From Dechloromonas sp. H13 (GTDB taxonomy: Bacteria > Pseudomonadota > Gammaproteobacteria > Burkholderiales > Rhodocyclaceae): DNA of 64,000 bases. The translations under genes and the position numbers were made by a program. The stretch spans positions 434,001 through 498,000 of the forward strand of contig NZ_SSXX01000001.1 of assembly GCF_009469615.1 (NCBI RefSeq), given 5' to 3'. The notes beneath the pieces are model-generated. The model had not been told where the DNA came from. It saw nothing but the letters and a program-made list of their open reading frames with translations, and did no database searches. Shown in pieces: positions 17,385 to 27,082 of this stretch. Positions within the stretch are counted from its first letter, which is position 1, and the number at the start of each line of letters is the position of its first letter.

Positions 17385-18854
17385 ATGGCAACCGAAATCG
17401 AGCTCAAGCTCCAGTTGACCCCGCAAGCCGTCCGGCAACTGGCAGCGCACCCGCTGCTCACCGGCCTCAAGCCGCAACGGCAACACCTGCTCAACACCTA
17501 TTTCGATACCGCCAACCTGGAACTTCACGGGTACCGTATCGCGGTGCGCTTCCGCAAAAAGGGGTGGCAATGGCTGCTCACCGTCAAATCCGCCGAGCCG
17601 GCCAGCGGCGGTCTGGCCCTACGCAGCGAGTGGGAAACCCCGGCCCACCCGGGCCACTTCGATTTCAGCCACGTAGACGATCCGGAGCTCAGGAGTTTTC
17701 TTGACCGCGCAGTGACACAACTGCAACCCGTTTTCACCACCGATTTTCGCCGGACCATCTGGCAAGTGCCGTTCGGCGAATCCAGGATCGAAATGGCTGT
17801 CGACCGCGGCTACGTTGAAAGCAATGGCCGCAAATCACCGATTTGCGAGATCGAACTCGAACTGCTCAGCGGCCGCATCGACGATATCTTCGGCCTCACC
17901 CGCCAGTTGCAGGACACCCTCGACCTGCGCCCGTCGATCGCCAGCAAGGCGGAACGCGGCTACGCGCTGTTCGCCAACGCGCCGGACACACCGTTCCGCG
18001 CAAAGGCCGCGATTCTCGACGCCAGCCTGACACCTGTTGCCGCCTTCCGCAACATCGCCCTCGGCTGTCTGGAGCACTTCCAGCGCAACGAACGTGGCCT
18101 GATTACCAGCGACGACCCGGAATATGTCCACCAAGCCCGTGTCGCCCTGCGCCGCCTGCGTTCCGCCATCAAGCTCTTCGCCCCCGTCCTGCCTGGCGAC
18201 TTCGTCTCTGCCTACGGCCAGACCTGGCGGACACTCGCCACAGCGCTGGGAGAAACGCGCAACTGGGATGTCTTCGTTGGCGAAACCCTGCCGCCGATCG
18301 TCGCTGCCTTCCCTCATCACCGCGATGCCACACGCCTGAAGAAGGAAGGCCTTCGGCGCGCCCGCCTGGCTCGCGCCGCCGTTGCGCACATGGTCGCCCT
18401 GCCCGAATACCCGCGACTGATCGTCGAATTCACCGCCGCCGTCTATGCGCTGCAGGACGTACTGCCGCAAGACCTCAACAGCTTCGCTCGCCAGCGCCTC
18501 AAAACCCGTGCCCGGCAAGCCCGACGCCTTGCCGAGCGCCATGCGGAACTGACGCCGGCGGAACGCCACCGCATGCGCATCTGTTTCAAGAAACTGCGGT
18601 ATGCCGTGGAGTTCTTCTCCCCTCTCTTGCCGCCCAAGCGCCTAAAGCCGTATCTGCAGGCACTATCCCACCTGCAGGACGAACTTGGGCTGATCAACGA
18701 CCACGTCACCGCCCAGACGCTGCTCGACGAAGCGCTGCAGAACCGTCCGGTGGGCCCTATCCACGGCTGGATTGCCGGGCGGCATGCCCTGCTGGTTGGT
18801 GAAATACCGGAGGCGCTGGAGAGTTGGTGGGAGCAAAAATGCCCATGGAAGTAA
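17385..18854 (+). CDS. CYTH and CHAD domain protein (inorganic triphosphatase YgiF-like)
   Basis: 489 residues. The N-terminal CYTH domain begins with the metal-binding ExExK motif (EIELKL, residues 4-9) and continues through RFRKKGWQWLLTVKS and the CEIELELLSG strand near 160-170. The C-terminal CHAD domain starts near 220 (RNIALGCLEHFQRNERGLI, YVHQARVALRRLRSAIKLF) and includes RMRICFKKLRYAVEFFSPLL. CYTH enzymes hydrolyse triphosphates, and CHAD domains bind polyphosphate. It stands alone. Downstream, base composition changes abruptly into the glycan island. Confidence 0.9.
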   Translation: MATEIELKLQLTPQAVRQLAAHPLLTGLKPQRQHLLNTYFDTANLELHGYRIAVRFRKKGWQWLLTVKSAEPASGGLALRSEWETPAHPGHFDFSHVDDPELRSFLDRAVTQLQPVFTTDFRRTIWQVPFGESRIEMAVDRGYVESNGRKSPICEIELELLSGRIDDIFGLTRQLQDTLDLRPSIASKAERGYALFANAPDTPFRAKAAILDASLTPVAAFRNIALGCLEHFQRNERGLITSDDPEYVHQARVALRRLRSAIKLFAPVLPGDFVSAYGQTWRTLATALGETRNWDVFVGETLPPIVAAFPHHRDATRLKKEGLRRARLARAAVAHMVALPEYPRLIVEFTAAVYALQDVLPQDLNSFARQRLKTRARQARRLAERHAELTPAERHRMRICFKKLRYAVEFFSPLLPPKRLKPYLQALSHLQDELGLINDHVTAQTLLDEALQNRPVGPIHGWIAGRHALLVGEIPEALESWWEQKCPWK

Positions 18855-18887
18855 ATCGGTTACCTATGCGCACCGCAACTACACATG

Positions 18888-18923
18888 AAAATCGCCCATT
18901 TCATGGAGTCGACCGCAACAAGC
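18888..18923 (+). repeat. Dispersed GTCGACCGCA element, left edge of the glycan island
   Basis: Core GTCGACCGCA at 18908-18917, preceded by an AAAATCGCCC stretch and followed by ACAAGCG. It lies between the CYTH-CHAD stop and the first glycosyltransferase. Six intergenic copies share this layout (see findings). Confidence 0.6.
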
Positions 18924-18981
18924 GCAATTGTTCAAATAATCCCGATTCAGAGTTTTCGAAAATCATCGAGTCATTTGAAAA

Positions 18982-20082
18982 TTGAAGGTCTGCTACGTCC
19001 TCGCCTATCGAGCACCAGCATATATTCGGACTCGAAGCATTCTTAGCGCACTTCGAAGGATTCCCGGTTTCGAGATCTTCGAGGCAATCAACCAAAGCGC
19101 TCACGCTTACAGATATATCGAGACATTTCGAAAAACACGGGAAATAATGGAGCGTCATGACCCCGAGGTATATGTATTAGGTTTTCGTGGACATGAGTTC
19201 TATTGGCCCTTACGTCGTCTGGTCGGAGACAAGCCTATCGTTCTTGACGCACTGATGTCTCCATACGCTTCGCTTAGCAGGGAGCGCAAGCATGGAAATA
19301 TTGGCGCCATCGGCGCAGGCGCGATAGGCTTGAAGCGGATCGAGCGCAGCATCCTGAACGACGCGAACCTGGTGTTGACTGATACGCCTGCCCACTGCAG
19401 ATACTACGAAAATGAATTCTCGTTGCCGCCACACAAGCTGCTATCCATACCTGTTGGCGCGGAGGAGCCTGAATCTCCTTGGCAACAACAAAAACATGAA
19501 ACCGAAAAGTCTCCCTCCCTTCAGATGACCGCGCTGTTCTATGGATCGTTCCTGCCGCTGCATGGCATTGATGTAATACTTGAGGCGGCCCACAAGATTC
19601 GCAACTTACCAATTCGATTTGACTTTATCGGAGGAGACACCAGGCAAACCCGCAAACTTTTCACCACTTGCCAATCTCGTGGAATTACAAAATTCACTCA
19701 TCGAAGCTGGGTTGATTTCGACGAGCTAATCAATCAAGAAATCCCAAACGCCGATATTTGCCTTGGCGGCCCCTTCGGAAACACCGATCAAGGCAAAAAG
19801 GTCATTACCGGTAAGACCTCCCAATGTCTGGCATTAGGCAAGCCGACAATCATTGGCGCAATCGATGACGATCCGGGGCTAGTTGACAAAACGAACTGCC
19901 TGCTGGTGCCACAAGGTAACGCCGAAGCACTCGCACAAGCACTTGAGTGGGCTCAAAGTCACCCAGAAGAATTGGCCAGAATTGGCGAGAGGGGACGTGC
20001 ACTCTATGCCGAGAAACTCTCAATCAAGGTTATTGGTGATCTTCTTGGCAAAGCGATTCTCAATCTGATGCACAACAGATGA
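18982..20082 (+). CDS. Glycosyltransferase, GT-B fold (GT4-like)
   Basis: 366 residues. The start is a TTG (MKVCYVLAYRAPAYIRTRSILSALRR), chosen because the sequence from here matches GT-B N-termini; there is no good ribosome site. The C-terminal nucleotide-sugar half shows FYGSFLPLHGIDVILEAA, FDFIGGDTRQ, LGGPFGNTDQGKKVITGKTSQCLALGKPTII and a closing helix. Probable cytoplasmic transferase building a surface glycan. It overlaps the next glycosyltransferase by ATGA. AT-rich codon use marks the start of the island. Confidence 0.75.
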   Translation: MKVCYVLAYRAPAYIRTRSILSALRRIPGFEIFEAINQSAHAYRYIETFRKTREIMERHDPEVYVLGFRGHEFYWPLRRLVGDKPIVLDALMSPYASLSRERKHGNIGAIGAGAIGLKRIERSILNDANLVLTDTPAHCRYYENEFSLPPHKLLSIPVGAEEPESPWQQQKHETEKSPSLQMTALFYGSFLPLHGIDVILEAAHKIRNLPIRFDFIGGDTRQTRKLFTTCQSRGITKFTHRSWVDFDELINQEIPNADICLGGPFGNTDQGKKVITGKTSQCLALGKPTIIGAIDDDPGLVDKTNCLLVPQGNAEALAQALEWAQSHPEELARIGERGRALYAEKLSIKVIGDLLGKAILNLMHNR

Positions 20083-21137
20083 ACCCCACCGCTGAGACAG
20101 AAACGCTCCCAGGCATCACTCCGGCTTTATCGCCCTTGGTCAGCATATGCATACCAAACTACAACGGCGCAGACTACATCCGGGAATGCATAGGCTCTGT
20201 ACTCGCCCAGGAGCGCGACTTCGAGATTGAGATCATCCTGCACGACGATGCATCCACCGATGACTCCCTCAGCATAATCCGGAAAGAATTTCCGGAAGTG
20301 CATGTGCTTGCGAGCAAAACCAACGCCGGATTCTGTATTAGCAACAATCGAATGGTCGACCACTCACACGGGACGTACATTCTGCTTCTCAACAACGACG
20401 CCATTCTTCGCCCCGGAAGCCTGCGAGCCTTTTTGCTCGAAGCCGAGGCTTCTGCCAGGCCAGGCATCATAGGACTCCCTCAACATTCACTTGTTGACGG
20501 CGCACTGGTCGATCGCGGCTACGAATTCGACCTGTTCATGAACCCGATTCCGGCCTTTGCTCCCGGCCGGCAGGAAGTTGCAACAGTCACCGGCGCTTGT
20601 CTTTGGGTCCCGCGACGGGTCTGGGACGAAATAGGCGGGTTCCCTGACTGGTTCGGATCCGTCGCCGAAGACATCTATCTTTGTCACGCCGCCCGGTTGC
20701 TCGGGTATTCAGTTGTTGTCCTCGACGCCCCCGGCTTCGACCATTGGATAGGGCGAAATCTCGGTGGCGGAAAGGTCATGGAAGACAGGCTGGTATCCAC
20801 CACCCGCCGACGTGCCCTCAGCGAGCGTAACAAGACATGGGTGATGATGATTTGCTACCCATTATCATTGCTTATGATCATCTTGCCTCTACACTTCTTG
20901 CTACTGGCCATTGAGGCCGTCGCACTGCTGGCAATAGGCACTTCATTGAGCAAACTAAAAGCTATTTACCTAACCCTGCCGGTAAAGCTATTCAGCGGCT
21001 TTACTTACGTTATCGCGACACGAAAACGTATCCAAGCAAACCGTCGATTAGGAAACATGGAGTATCTGCGACAATTTCGCTTACTGCCCTGGAAGTTTGT
21101 CATGCTACTGAGGCACGGAATGCCGAAGCTTCATTGA
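20079..21137 (+). CDS. Glycosyltransferase family 2 with C-terminal membrane segment
   Basis: 352 residues. GT-A/GT2 motifs: SICIPNYNGADYIRECIGSVLAQ at the N-terminus, DDASTDDS near 60-70, then the acceptor region around VTGACLWVPRRVWDEIGGFPDWFGSVAEDIYLC. A hydrophobic stretch near 255-300 suggests membrane association. Its start overlaps the preceding stop (ATGA), giving a two-gene plus-strand unit that converges with the minus-strand glycan genes. Confidence 0.82.
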   Translation: MNPTAETETLPGITPALSPLVSICIPNYNGADYIRECIGSVLAQERDFEIEIILHDDASTDDSLSIIRKEFPEVHVLASKTNAGFCISNNRMVDHSHGTYILLLNNDAILRPGSLRAFLLEAEASARPGIIGLPQHSLVDGALVDRGYEFDLFMNPIPAFAPGRQEVATVTGACLWVPRRVWDEIGGFPDWFGSVAEDIYLCHAARLLGYSVVVLDAPGFDHWIGRNLGGGKVMEDRLVSTTRRRALSERNKTWVMMICYPLSLLMIILPLHFLLLAIEAVALLAIGTSLSKLKAIYLTLPVKLFSGFTYVIATRKRIQANRRLGNMEYLRQFRLLPWKFVMLLRHGMPKLH

Positions 21138-21161
21138 AATTCAAATGCGAGGCCTCACGTA

Positions 21162-22085
21162 TCAAGCATACCTGCCCATCTTTTTTACAACACCATGCCA
21201 CAGCCCCAATAGCCCCATCTTGAATGCTTTAGCACGTGTTCTTCCAAAGAAAATCTGCGAGTAAAAAACGCCCGCCGTATACCAACCAATTCTGGCCTTC
21301 CATCTCCAGTCAACGTAATCGAGACGGCAAATAGCCACGTAATTTCGTAGTTGGTAATAAATTCTCAGCGGGCTATAAACGCTCTCCTCACGCCATCCGA
21401 AATACCATACCCTGAGCCCCCCTTCGCCAAGGCGTTGATGCATGCGCGCCCATCCGGTGCCAAAAAGCCGATAACCCCTGGCTCTAGCTCTGTGACACCA
21501 CTCGGTGTCAACCTTGTCGATAAAATACTCTTCCCGCATCAGCCCAACATCGCGAATAGCTGAAATCGGAATCAAGCTACCAGAAGTAATCAGGCCGAGT
21601 GCCTCAACGTGTGGCTCTTCAGCACTAGGGGCTCGGTGTCCGTAAAAAAAATGCCCGGGCAATTGAACCTGAAACGGCAGAGTCAGGGTCCGATTAAGAT
21701 CAGTGAATGTCGGCCCAACAGCCGCTACTCGCAACCCAGATGCCAACAACTCGGAATAAGCGAGAATAAGGTTTTCCACCATATCATGTTCGGGCAGACT
21801 GTCCTGATCGCTCAAAAGAACAAAATCCGCACCAGATGCAAACGCAATATCAAGCCCGACGTTGATAGCTCGTGCAATGCCTTCGTTTTCTCCGAGCCGC
21901 ACCAACTGGCAGTTCTCTGGAGTTCCGTTCTCTGCAAGAAGAGATGCCAACAGCGGGTTTTCATTTCCCGGCGTATTGTCTACAACAATGATGCGCGTAA
22001 CCTGCTTAAGCAAACACTTAAGCAACTGTTCAAACGTAACTGCCTCTGGATAGTAGGTAACAATAATCGCAAGTATCTTGTTCAT
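21162..22085 (-). CDS. Glycosyltransferase family 2, rhamnosyltransferase-like
   Basis: 307 residues beginning MNKILAIIVTYYPEAVTFEQLLKCLLKQ, then IIVVDNTPGNEN, ADFVLLSDQDSLPEHDMVENLI and YFIDKVDTEWCHRARARGYRLFG. This pattern follows the RfbF/WbbL-like rhamnosyltransferase subgroup of GT2. The donor sugar is inferred from that similarity only; no rml genes are in this window. It is the last gene of the minus-strand glycan operon and overlaps the methyltransferase by four bases. Confidence 0.8.
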   Translation of the reverse strand: MNKILAIIVTYYPEAVTFEQLLKCLLKQVTRIIVVDNTPGNENPLLASLLAENGTPENCQLVRLGENEGIARAINVGLDIAFASGADFVLLSDQDSLPEHDMVENLILAYSELLASGLRVAAVGPTFTDLNRTLTLPFQVQLPGHFFYGHRAPSAEEPHVEALGLITSGSLIPISAIRDVGLMREEYFIDKVDTEWCHRARARGYRLFGTGWARMHQRLGEGGLRVWYFGWREESVYSPLRIYYQLRNYVAICRLDYVDWRWKARIGWYTAGVFYSQIFFGRTRAKAFKMGLLGLWHGVVKKMGRYA

Positions 22086-22906
22086 TGCGCCCCTTCGCGC
22101 ACCGAATACGATAACGCACGAGGCTTGACAAACAAAAAGAACGGTTCGCGCTGATTCAATCCAAACCTCCGCGAGCTACAACTTCCAAGTAATTCCTCAT
22201 GTGACTGCACCCGTGATTCCAACCCCTCTCGTGCAATACGCTCAAAAACATCTTTGCCGAACAGGCGCACATGATCCTCCTGCCCGAATGCCTGCAGACG
22301 GGCGTCGGCCGAACGGATACCTTCGTCTTCCCAGGTGCTTTCCAGAACATTGCTAAATGGCGTTTGCAAAATAGCAAAGCCGTCCGGCCTTAATACCCGT
22401 ACGATCTCAGCCACCGCACGCTTGTCATCGTCAACATGCTCAAGCACATGGTTGGCAATCAATAAATCAAAGTGACTATCTGGAAATGGCAAGGCCATTA
22501 GGTCAGCCTGAACAATATCATCTGCCCACGGGTGGAGATCGCACTTGATATGCTCGCTAGGCTTCGCCCCCTCAATAAACCGTGAAAGATGTCTTTCCGG
22601 CGCAAAGTGCAGCACTCGTTTACCTGACATAAACGAGAAAAAGCCAGCCGCCTGCATGAAAAGAAACAAATGGCGCTCGCGATCATGCGAGTAGCACCAA
22701 GGACAGGAAAAATGCTCAACGTCGCTACCTACCATTTCAAGCGCCTGCATAAGGGCGGGCACATTTCTACTGCCGCCGCGGTACGGCAAAAAGCGCGCCA
22801 ACGAATGCCCACAAACCACACATCTGTGATTCCCGAAGGGCATGCGCGCAATCAACTCCACTACCTTTCGCAAAATTGCGCTAGCAATCCGCTTCACGCT
22901 CATCAT
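22082..22906 (-). CDS. SAM-dependent methyltransferase with N-terminal CxxC pairs
   Basis: 274 residues. The N-terminal part has CVVCG (about 29-33) and CPWCYSHDRERH (about 69-80), two cysteine pairs that may bind zinc. A class I methyltransferase core follows: VLHFAPE (motif I replaced by an HFAPE variant common in this family), DIVQADLMALPFPDSHFDLLIANHVLEHV, then AVAEIVRVLRPDGFAILQTPF. Such enzymes occur in O-antigen and glycan loci, where they may cap or modify sugars. Overlaps both neighbours by four bases. Confidence 0.75.
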   Translation of the reverse strand: MMSVKRIASAILRKVVELIARMPFGNHRCVVCGHSLARFLPYRGGSRNVPALMQALEMVGSDVEHFSCPWCYSHDRERHLFLFMQAAGFFSFMSGKRVLHFAPERHLSRFIEGAKPSEHIKCDLHPWADDIVQADLMALPFPDSHFDLLIANHVLEHVDDDKRAVAEIVRVLRPDGFAILQTPFSNVLESTWEDEGIRSADARLQAFGQEDHVRLFGKDVFERIAREGLESRVQSHEELLGSCSSRRFGLNQREPFFLFVKPRALSYSVREGAQ

Positions 22907-23859
22907 CTCCGGTGAAAAATTCGGAACGGAAGACCTGCAATGCTCCCAGAATACTTGCCCAGTAATGAAAGCGATTGTCGACGAATAGCAATCATGGCGA
23001 CCAGAAAAGCGAGTTGAATCTTATTGCACTTATATTCACGTGTAACAACGCGCCACCAGTGAATAAGAAAGTTCAAGCGCCCAGTCTGAAAGGCACGCAG
23101 AAACGCCCCCGATAAGAAGTCGGCCATGGCCGCTACTCTTACCCCCTTATCTATCGTTGGCGTTAACGTCTCACACAACGCTGACCAATATAACTCTTTG
23201 ACGCGATCATGCTGGTCGGCAAGCATTGAGCCCGTTGTATTTACCCGATACCCGACATAAGGCGCCCTCAGATAGGCAAGTTGCCCATGCTGAGCCAGTA
23301 AAAGATGAATCCGGTAATCAATGAAGTCCGGCTCCCACTGGCAAATCGAATCGGCCATGCCAGCACGATAGAGCACTGAGCTATGGTTCAGGAAATTGCC
23401 ACGATGCAACAATGCCTCCAGATCGAATCGCTCCGCCAACGGATTGTTGAAAACCCCAAGCATTTGTCCAGCATCATTTACACAAATCGCATTTGTGTAA
23501 GCAGCAACGCATTCTGGTGAATCATCAAGAACGCTAACCTGAGCCGCCAATTTCCCCGGTAGCCAGTAATCATCGCCATCCAGATACGCGATATATTCGC
23601 CGCGCACCTGCCTGATTAGGAATTGATAGTTACCTCCAGCACCCAATCTTTTCTCATGGCGGAAATAGCGAATGACCTCTGGAAATTGAGCGACCATCCC
23701 ACGGACAATATCTTGGGTTAGATCGCTTGACTGGTCATCCCCTACCAAAATCTCTAATGGGACATCATTTGCCTGCGCTACTACCGTCATCAGACAATCA
23801 CGAATGTAGCGTTCATGGTTATAGGTGAGGACACAGACGCTGACGCGCGGGCTCGTCAT
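22903..23859 (-). CDS. Glycosyltransferase family 2
   Basis: 318 residues with SVCVLTYNHERYIRDCLMTVVAQ, EILVGDDQSSDLTQDI, RGEYIAYLDGDDYWLPGKLAAQV (DXD-like) and a C-terminal region of mixed helices. The substrate cannot be predicted. It overlaps the flippase gene upstream and the methyltransferase gene downstream by four bases each, so it lies inside a tightly coupled operon. Confidence 0.82.
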   Translation of the reverse strand: MTSPRVSVCVLTYNHERYIRDCLMTVVAQANDVPLEILVGDDQSSDLTQDIVRGMVAQFPEVIRYFRHEKRLGAGGNYQFLIRQVRGEYIAYLDGDDYWLPGKLAAQVSVLDDSPECVAAYTNAICVNDAGQMLGVFNNPLAERFDLEALLHRGNFLNHSSVLYRAGMADSICQWEPDFIDYRIHLLLAQHGQLAYLRAPYVGYRVNTTGSMLADQHDRVKELYWSALCETLTPTIDKGVRVAAMADFLSGAFLRAFQTGRLNFLIHWWRVVTREYKCNKIQLAFLVAMIAIRRQSLSLLGKYSGSIAGLPFRIFHRR

Positions 23860-25346
23860 TTCATCGCCTTAGAGAACAAACGCTTTACCAGCAGGCGGGA
23901 GTGATAACCAGCGACGATGCCCATGATGGCCGCTACAATTACCACTCCCCCTATCCAAAGAAGTGTATGGAATGGCTGCAAGGAATTTGGCAAGATCTTG
24001 CTAGCCATTGCAATAACTGCCCAAATTACCAAGGCAACTGGCAATATATCGTGCAGCGACCATTGCCAAGTCAGGTCTGGTAGAAAGCGCCGATGGACGA
24101 TTGGAATCCAGAACACAAGAAACAGTAGGTTGATCACAAAAAACACTTGACCCGCACCACCTGCACCCCAGCGCTGCGCCGAGAATACAAGTGCCGGCAC
24201 TAAGGTGGCAAGCAGAATCAGATTGCCAAGCACATGTAGCCGAAGATCTCCTCTCGCAAACTGCAACATAAATGGAGGCACGAGAATACCGACTACCGCG
24301 TTCGCGAGACCATACCAGAATAAAATTGGTGCTGCCGCCGCTGCCACTTCACCACTTCCGCTCCATATTCGCAGTATCGGTTCAGCAAAGAACGCCAACC
24401 CGCCGCCCAATGCTAAAAATGCAATTACAGCTAACTGACTTATCAGACGGTAAAGCTCAGCCAGCGCGTCCTCCTCCCGACGTTCGGTTAAAATAATTAA
24501 GCGCGGTTGTACGATTTGATTAAGGGGCGGCACAAGCACCAAAACGCCACTGGCGGCCATAACAGCGAATGTGAAGTAACCATACTCTTTAAGCGTCAGC
24601 AAGCCGGAAAGAATAAGTTTATCCACCTGTGTCATCGTTACCCACATAGCGGTTAGAAAGGACATGCTACCCACCATAGGGAGCATTGCACCAAGCGCTT
24701 TCCTATCTGCGCCAATACTGATACCACAAGGAATAATGCGATGAACAGTCCATGCAAAAGTGGCAAGCTCAATAATACTTACCAAAGCTTGGAAGCCAAA
24801 AAAATACTCCGGGTAAACAGATACATATTTTAACAATGGCAATACACCGACAAAACGCAGGGTAGCAAACCCTACAACCAGCACGTTGACACTGTCCTGC
24901 CGCTCTAGTCCAATGAGGGTCGCGCGGTAAAGGCCTGCAAGCCAACGCAAAGCCACTGCAAAGCCACTCAGAATAACGCAATGGGTAAGGCTTTCCTCCG
25001 AAAGTGTTCCCGCAGAAAACCAAGCGCGACCAACCCAACTGCTGAGCACGCAGAGGAGAGTAAGCGCGGATACGGCCAACACCCCTTGCACGACCTCAAG
25101 TGTACGCAGGCGGACTGCCGCTTCCGCTACGGAAAGAGTTCCCGCACGGAAACGGGACATTTCGCGAGAAAGCACTGGCGTTAGGCCCATATCGAGAATC
25201 TGCATCCACGCTTGCAACATGACGTAGAAACCCACCAACCCAAAAGCTTCGGCCCCCAAGTAGTGAAGATAAAGTGGCATCAGGACAATGCCAATCAACG
25301 ACACATAGGCCTGTGCCACATAAGCCCGCAGCAACTTGAACTTCAA
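23856..25346 (-). CDS. Polysaccharide flippase, Wzx-like (MOP superfamily)
   Basis: 496 residues with about 12-14 hydrophobic helices and the typical opening (YVAQAYVSLIGIVLMPLYLHYLGAEAFGLVGFYVML). Proteins of this kind flip lipid-linked oligosaccharides across the inner membrane. Its presence, with transferases but without a clear Wzy polymerase, suggests that short oligosaccharide units are exported. It overlaps the acyltransferase and GT2 genes. Confidence 0.85.
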   Translation of the reverse strand: MKFKLLRAYVAQAYVSLIGIVLMPLYLHYLGAEAFGLVGFYVMLQAWMQILDMGLTPVLSREMSRFRAGTLSVAEAAVRLRTLEVVQGVLAVSALTLLCVLSSWVGRAWFSAGTLSEESLTHCVILSGFAVALRWLAGLYRATLIGLERQDSVNVLVVGFATLRFVGVLPLLKYVSVYPEYFFGFQALVSIIELATFAWTVHRIIPCGISIGADRKALGAMLPMVGSMSFLTAMWVTMTQVDKLILSGLLTLKEYGYFTFAVMAASGVLVLVPPLNQIVQPRLIILTERREEDALAELYRLISQLAVIAFLALGGGLAFFAEPILRIWSGSGEVAAAAAPILFWYGLANAVVGILVPPFMLQFARGDLRLHVLGNLILLATLVPALVFSAQRWGAGGAGQVFFVINLLFLVFWIPIVHRRFLPDLTWQWSLHDILPVALVIWAVIAMASKILPNSLQPFHTLLWIGGVVIVAAIMGIVAGYHSRLLVKRLFSKAMK

Positions 25347-25927
25347 GACGGAACGCCTTTTCCCTCTATCGAAGCGAGGAACTTCTCCTCAAGCACAAGA
25401 AGGTTTCTTTTTCGTTCTGCTACTCGCCTTGCGGGAACGCCGAAGTACACTCCAAACTCGCGACAGAAACCCTTGATTAAACTCAGGGAACCTATAGCCA
25501 CACCATCTTCCAGGCTCGCTCCAGGCAAAATGACCGACCCAGCGCCGATGATGACGTGCCTGCCGATAGTAACTGGAGCGTGTTGAACCCCCGTAAACTC
25601 GTCTGGGACTGTCGGCCCTGTCATCCAGCATCCAGTAAAGTCATCACTGCTTGAATATACCGAAACCCTTGCAGATATGCCGGCGAAGTCGTTTATCTCA
25701 ATGCGCCCTCTTCCAATTATCGAGGCATAAGCGGCTATATGCACGAACGAACCGATCGATAACCCCCCGGAACCGGCCGACAAGATACAAAAATCATCGA
25801 TTCTCACATTGCTGCCAAGTGAAATTCTGCTAGCGCCATAAATAGAGGCCTTGCGGGATACTTTGATATTCTCTCCCATCGAGGCAAAGCCGAGTGAAGA
25901 AAGTTCAGTATCTGACAAGAAAGACAC
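25343..25927 (-). CDS. Left-handed beta-helix acyltransferase (hexapeptide repeat)
   Basis: 194 residues made of hexapeptide repeats (ISLGSNVRIDDFCILSAGSGGLSIGSFVHIAAYASIIGRGRIEI) ending VTIGRHVIIGAGSVILPGASLEDGVAIGSLSLI and a FGVPAR motif. This is the WbbJ/CatB-like O- or N-acetyltransferase group. It sits one base after the sugar aminotransferase stop, so N-acetylation of the amino sugar made by that enzyme is the obvious guess, not proven. Confidence 0.82.
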   Translation of the reverse strand: MSFLSDTELSSLGFASMGENIKVSRKASIYGASRISLGSNVRIDDFCILSAGSGGLSIGSFVHIAAYASIIGRGRIEINDFAGISARVSVYSSSDDFTGCWMTGPTVPDEFTGVQHAPVTIGRHVIIGAGSVILPGASLEDGVAIGSLSLIKGFCREFGVYFGVPARRVAERKRNLLVLEEKFLASIEGKGVPS

Positions 25928-25928
25928 T

Positions 25929-27035
25929 TCAATTCCTTATCAAGTTCGCCAACATGTTTTGGACGGAGTCAGGCAAGCCCGGGTAAATTGGCAGCGCAAT
26001 TACTTGGTTTGAAATGCTTGAAGCCACGGGCAGATTTGCGGCCCTTGCGCTCGGCAAAGCCCGATACATAGGAAACTCACTGATCAACGGATAAAAATAT
26101 CGCCTAGCATAAAAGCCGTTTTCGCGCAGTCTTGCATAAAGTCTGTCGCGCGACAGAAAATAATCAGAACCAACGAGAATCGGGAAATAGGAATAATTGT
26201 GCAATTTTGATTGCGGAAGCTGAGGGCAATAAATACCTGGAATATCGGACAGCAGTTTGCGGTAACGGCCATCAATGGCTTTACGTTCTGCAAGCACGCC
26301 CTCCATACGTTTTAGCTGCACCAAGCCGACAGCAGCCTGAAATTCATTCATCTTTCCATTAATTCCTGGAGCGACAACGGTCACTTCATCGGCGAAGCCA
26401 AAATTTTTAAGGTAATCGATGCGCCTCTTCGTCTTCTCGTCTGGGCTGACGATGGCACCGCCCTCGAAGGTGGTGAACACCTTGGTCGCGTGAAAACTGA
26501 GAATGGAGAGGTCGCCATGGCGAAGGATGCTTCCACCTTCGTCTTCGACGCCAAAGGCGTGGGCCGCATCATAGATCACTTTTAAACCATAGGTATCGGC
26601 GATCTTTTGAATTTTTCCGGTGTCGCAGGAACGGCCATAGACGTGCACGGGAAGGATGGCAGTGGTCTGCGGGGAAATAGCAGCCTCAATCTTTGCCGGG
26701 TCAAGGTTGAATGTTTCCGGATCGATATCCACAAACACTGGTTTTATTCCATTCCAGAGCAACGAATGGGCAGTCGCGACAAAGCTATAAGGGGTCGTAA
26801 TCACTTCACCGGTAACTCGCAATGCCTGGAGGGCCGTGACCAATGCAAGCGTTCCATTGGCAAACAAGGAAATATGCTCGACTCCAAGATACTCACATAA
26901 CGCCCACTCAAGCCGCTCGTGAAACGGGCCACCATTGGTCAGTTGTCGGCTGGCCCATATCTGTTCGAGATAAGGCAGAAGATCTTCCAGTGGCGGAAGA
27001 TATGGGCGTGTGACGTAGACAGGCTCATCATTCAT
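25929..27035 (-). CDS. DegT/DnrJ/EryC1/StrS sugar aminotransferase, VioA-like
   Basis: About 368 residues from MNDEPVYVTRPYLPPLEDLLPYL. The aldolase-type PLP fold shows LFANGTLALVTAL, VITTPYSFVATAHSLLWNG, FVDIDPETFNLDP, YDAAHAFG and the PLP lysine in FHATKVFTTFEGG. The N-terminal and FNLDP regions resemble dTDP-4-amino-4,6-dideoxyglucose transaminases (VioA). An upstream in-frame start (MLRPSF) adds six residues but family members begin at MNDEP. The adjacent acyltransferase fits an N-acylated dideoxyamino sugar. Confidence 0.82.
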   Translation of the reverse strand: MNDEPVYVTRPYLPPLEDLLPYLEQIWASRQLTNGGPFHERLEWALCEYLGVEHISLFANGTLALVTALQALRVTGEVITTPYSFVATAHSLLWNGIKPVFVDIDPETFNLDPAKIEAAISPQTTAILPVHVYGRSCDTGKIQKIADTYGLKVIYDAAHAFGVEDEGGSILRHGDLSILSFHATKVFTTFEGGAIVSPDEKTKRRIDYLKNFGFADEVTVVAPGINGKMNEFQAAVGLVQLKRMEGVLAERKAIDGRYRKLLSDIPGIYCPQLPQSKLHNYSYFPILVGSDYFLSRDRLYARLRENGFYARRYFYPLISEFPMYRALPSARAANLPVASSISNQVIALPIYPGLPDSVQNMLANLIRN

Positions 27036-27082
27036 GAAAGAAGGCCTAAGCAATTACAAACATTGACACTTGAATACATAAA

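Noticed and set aside
18885-19046. ATG frame beginning MKIAHFMEST before the first glycosyltransferase
   Set aside because: The opening resembles a glycosyltransferase start, but the frame closes after 53 codons and differs from that of the real gene by one base. No evidence for a frameshift, since the TTG frame has a normal N-terminus.
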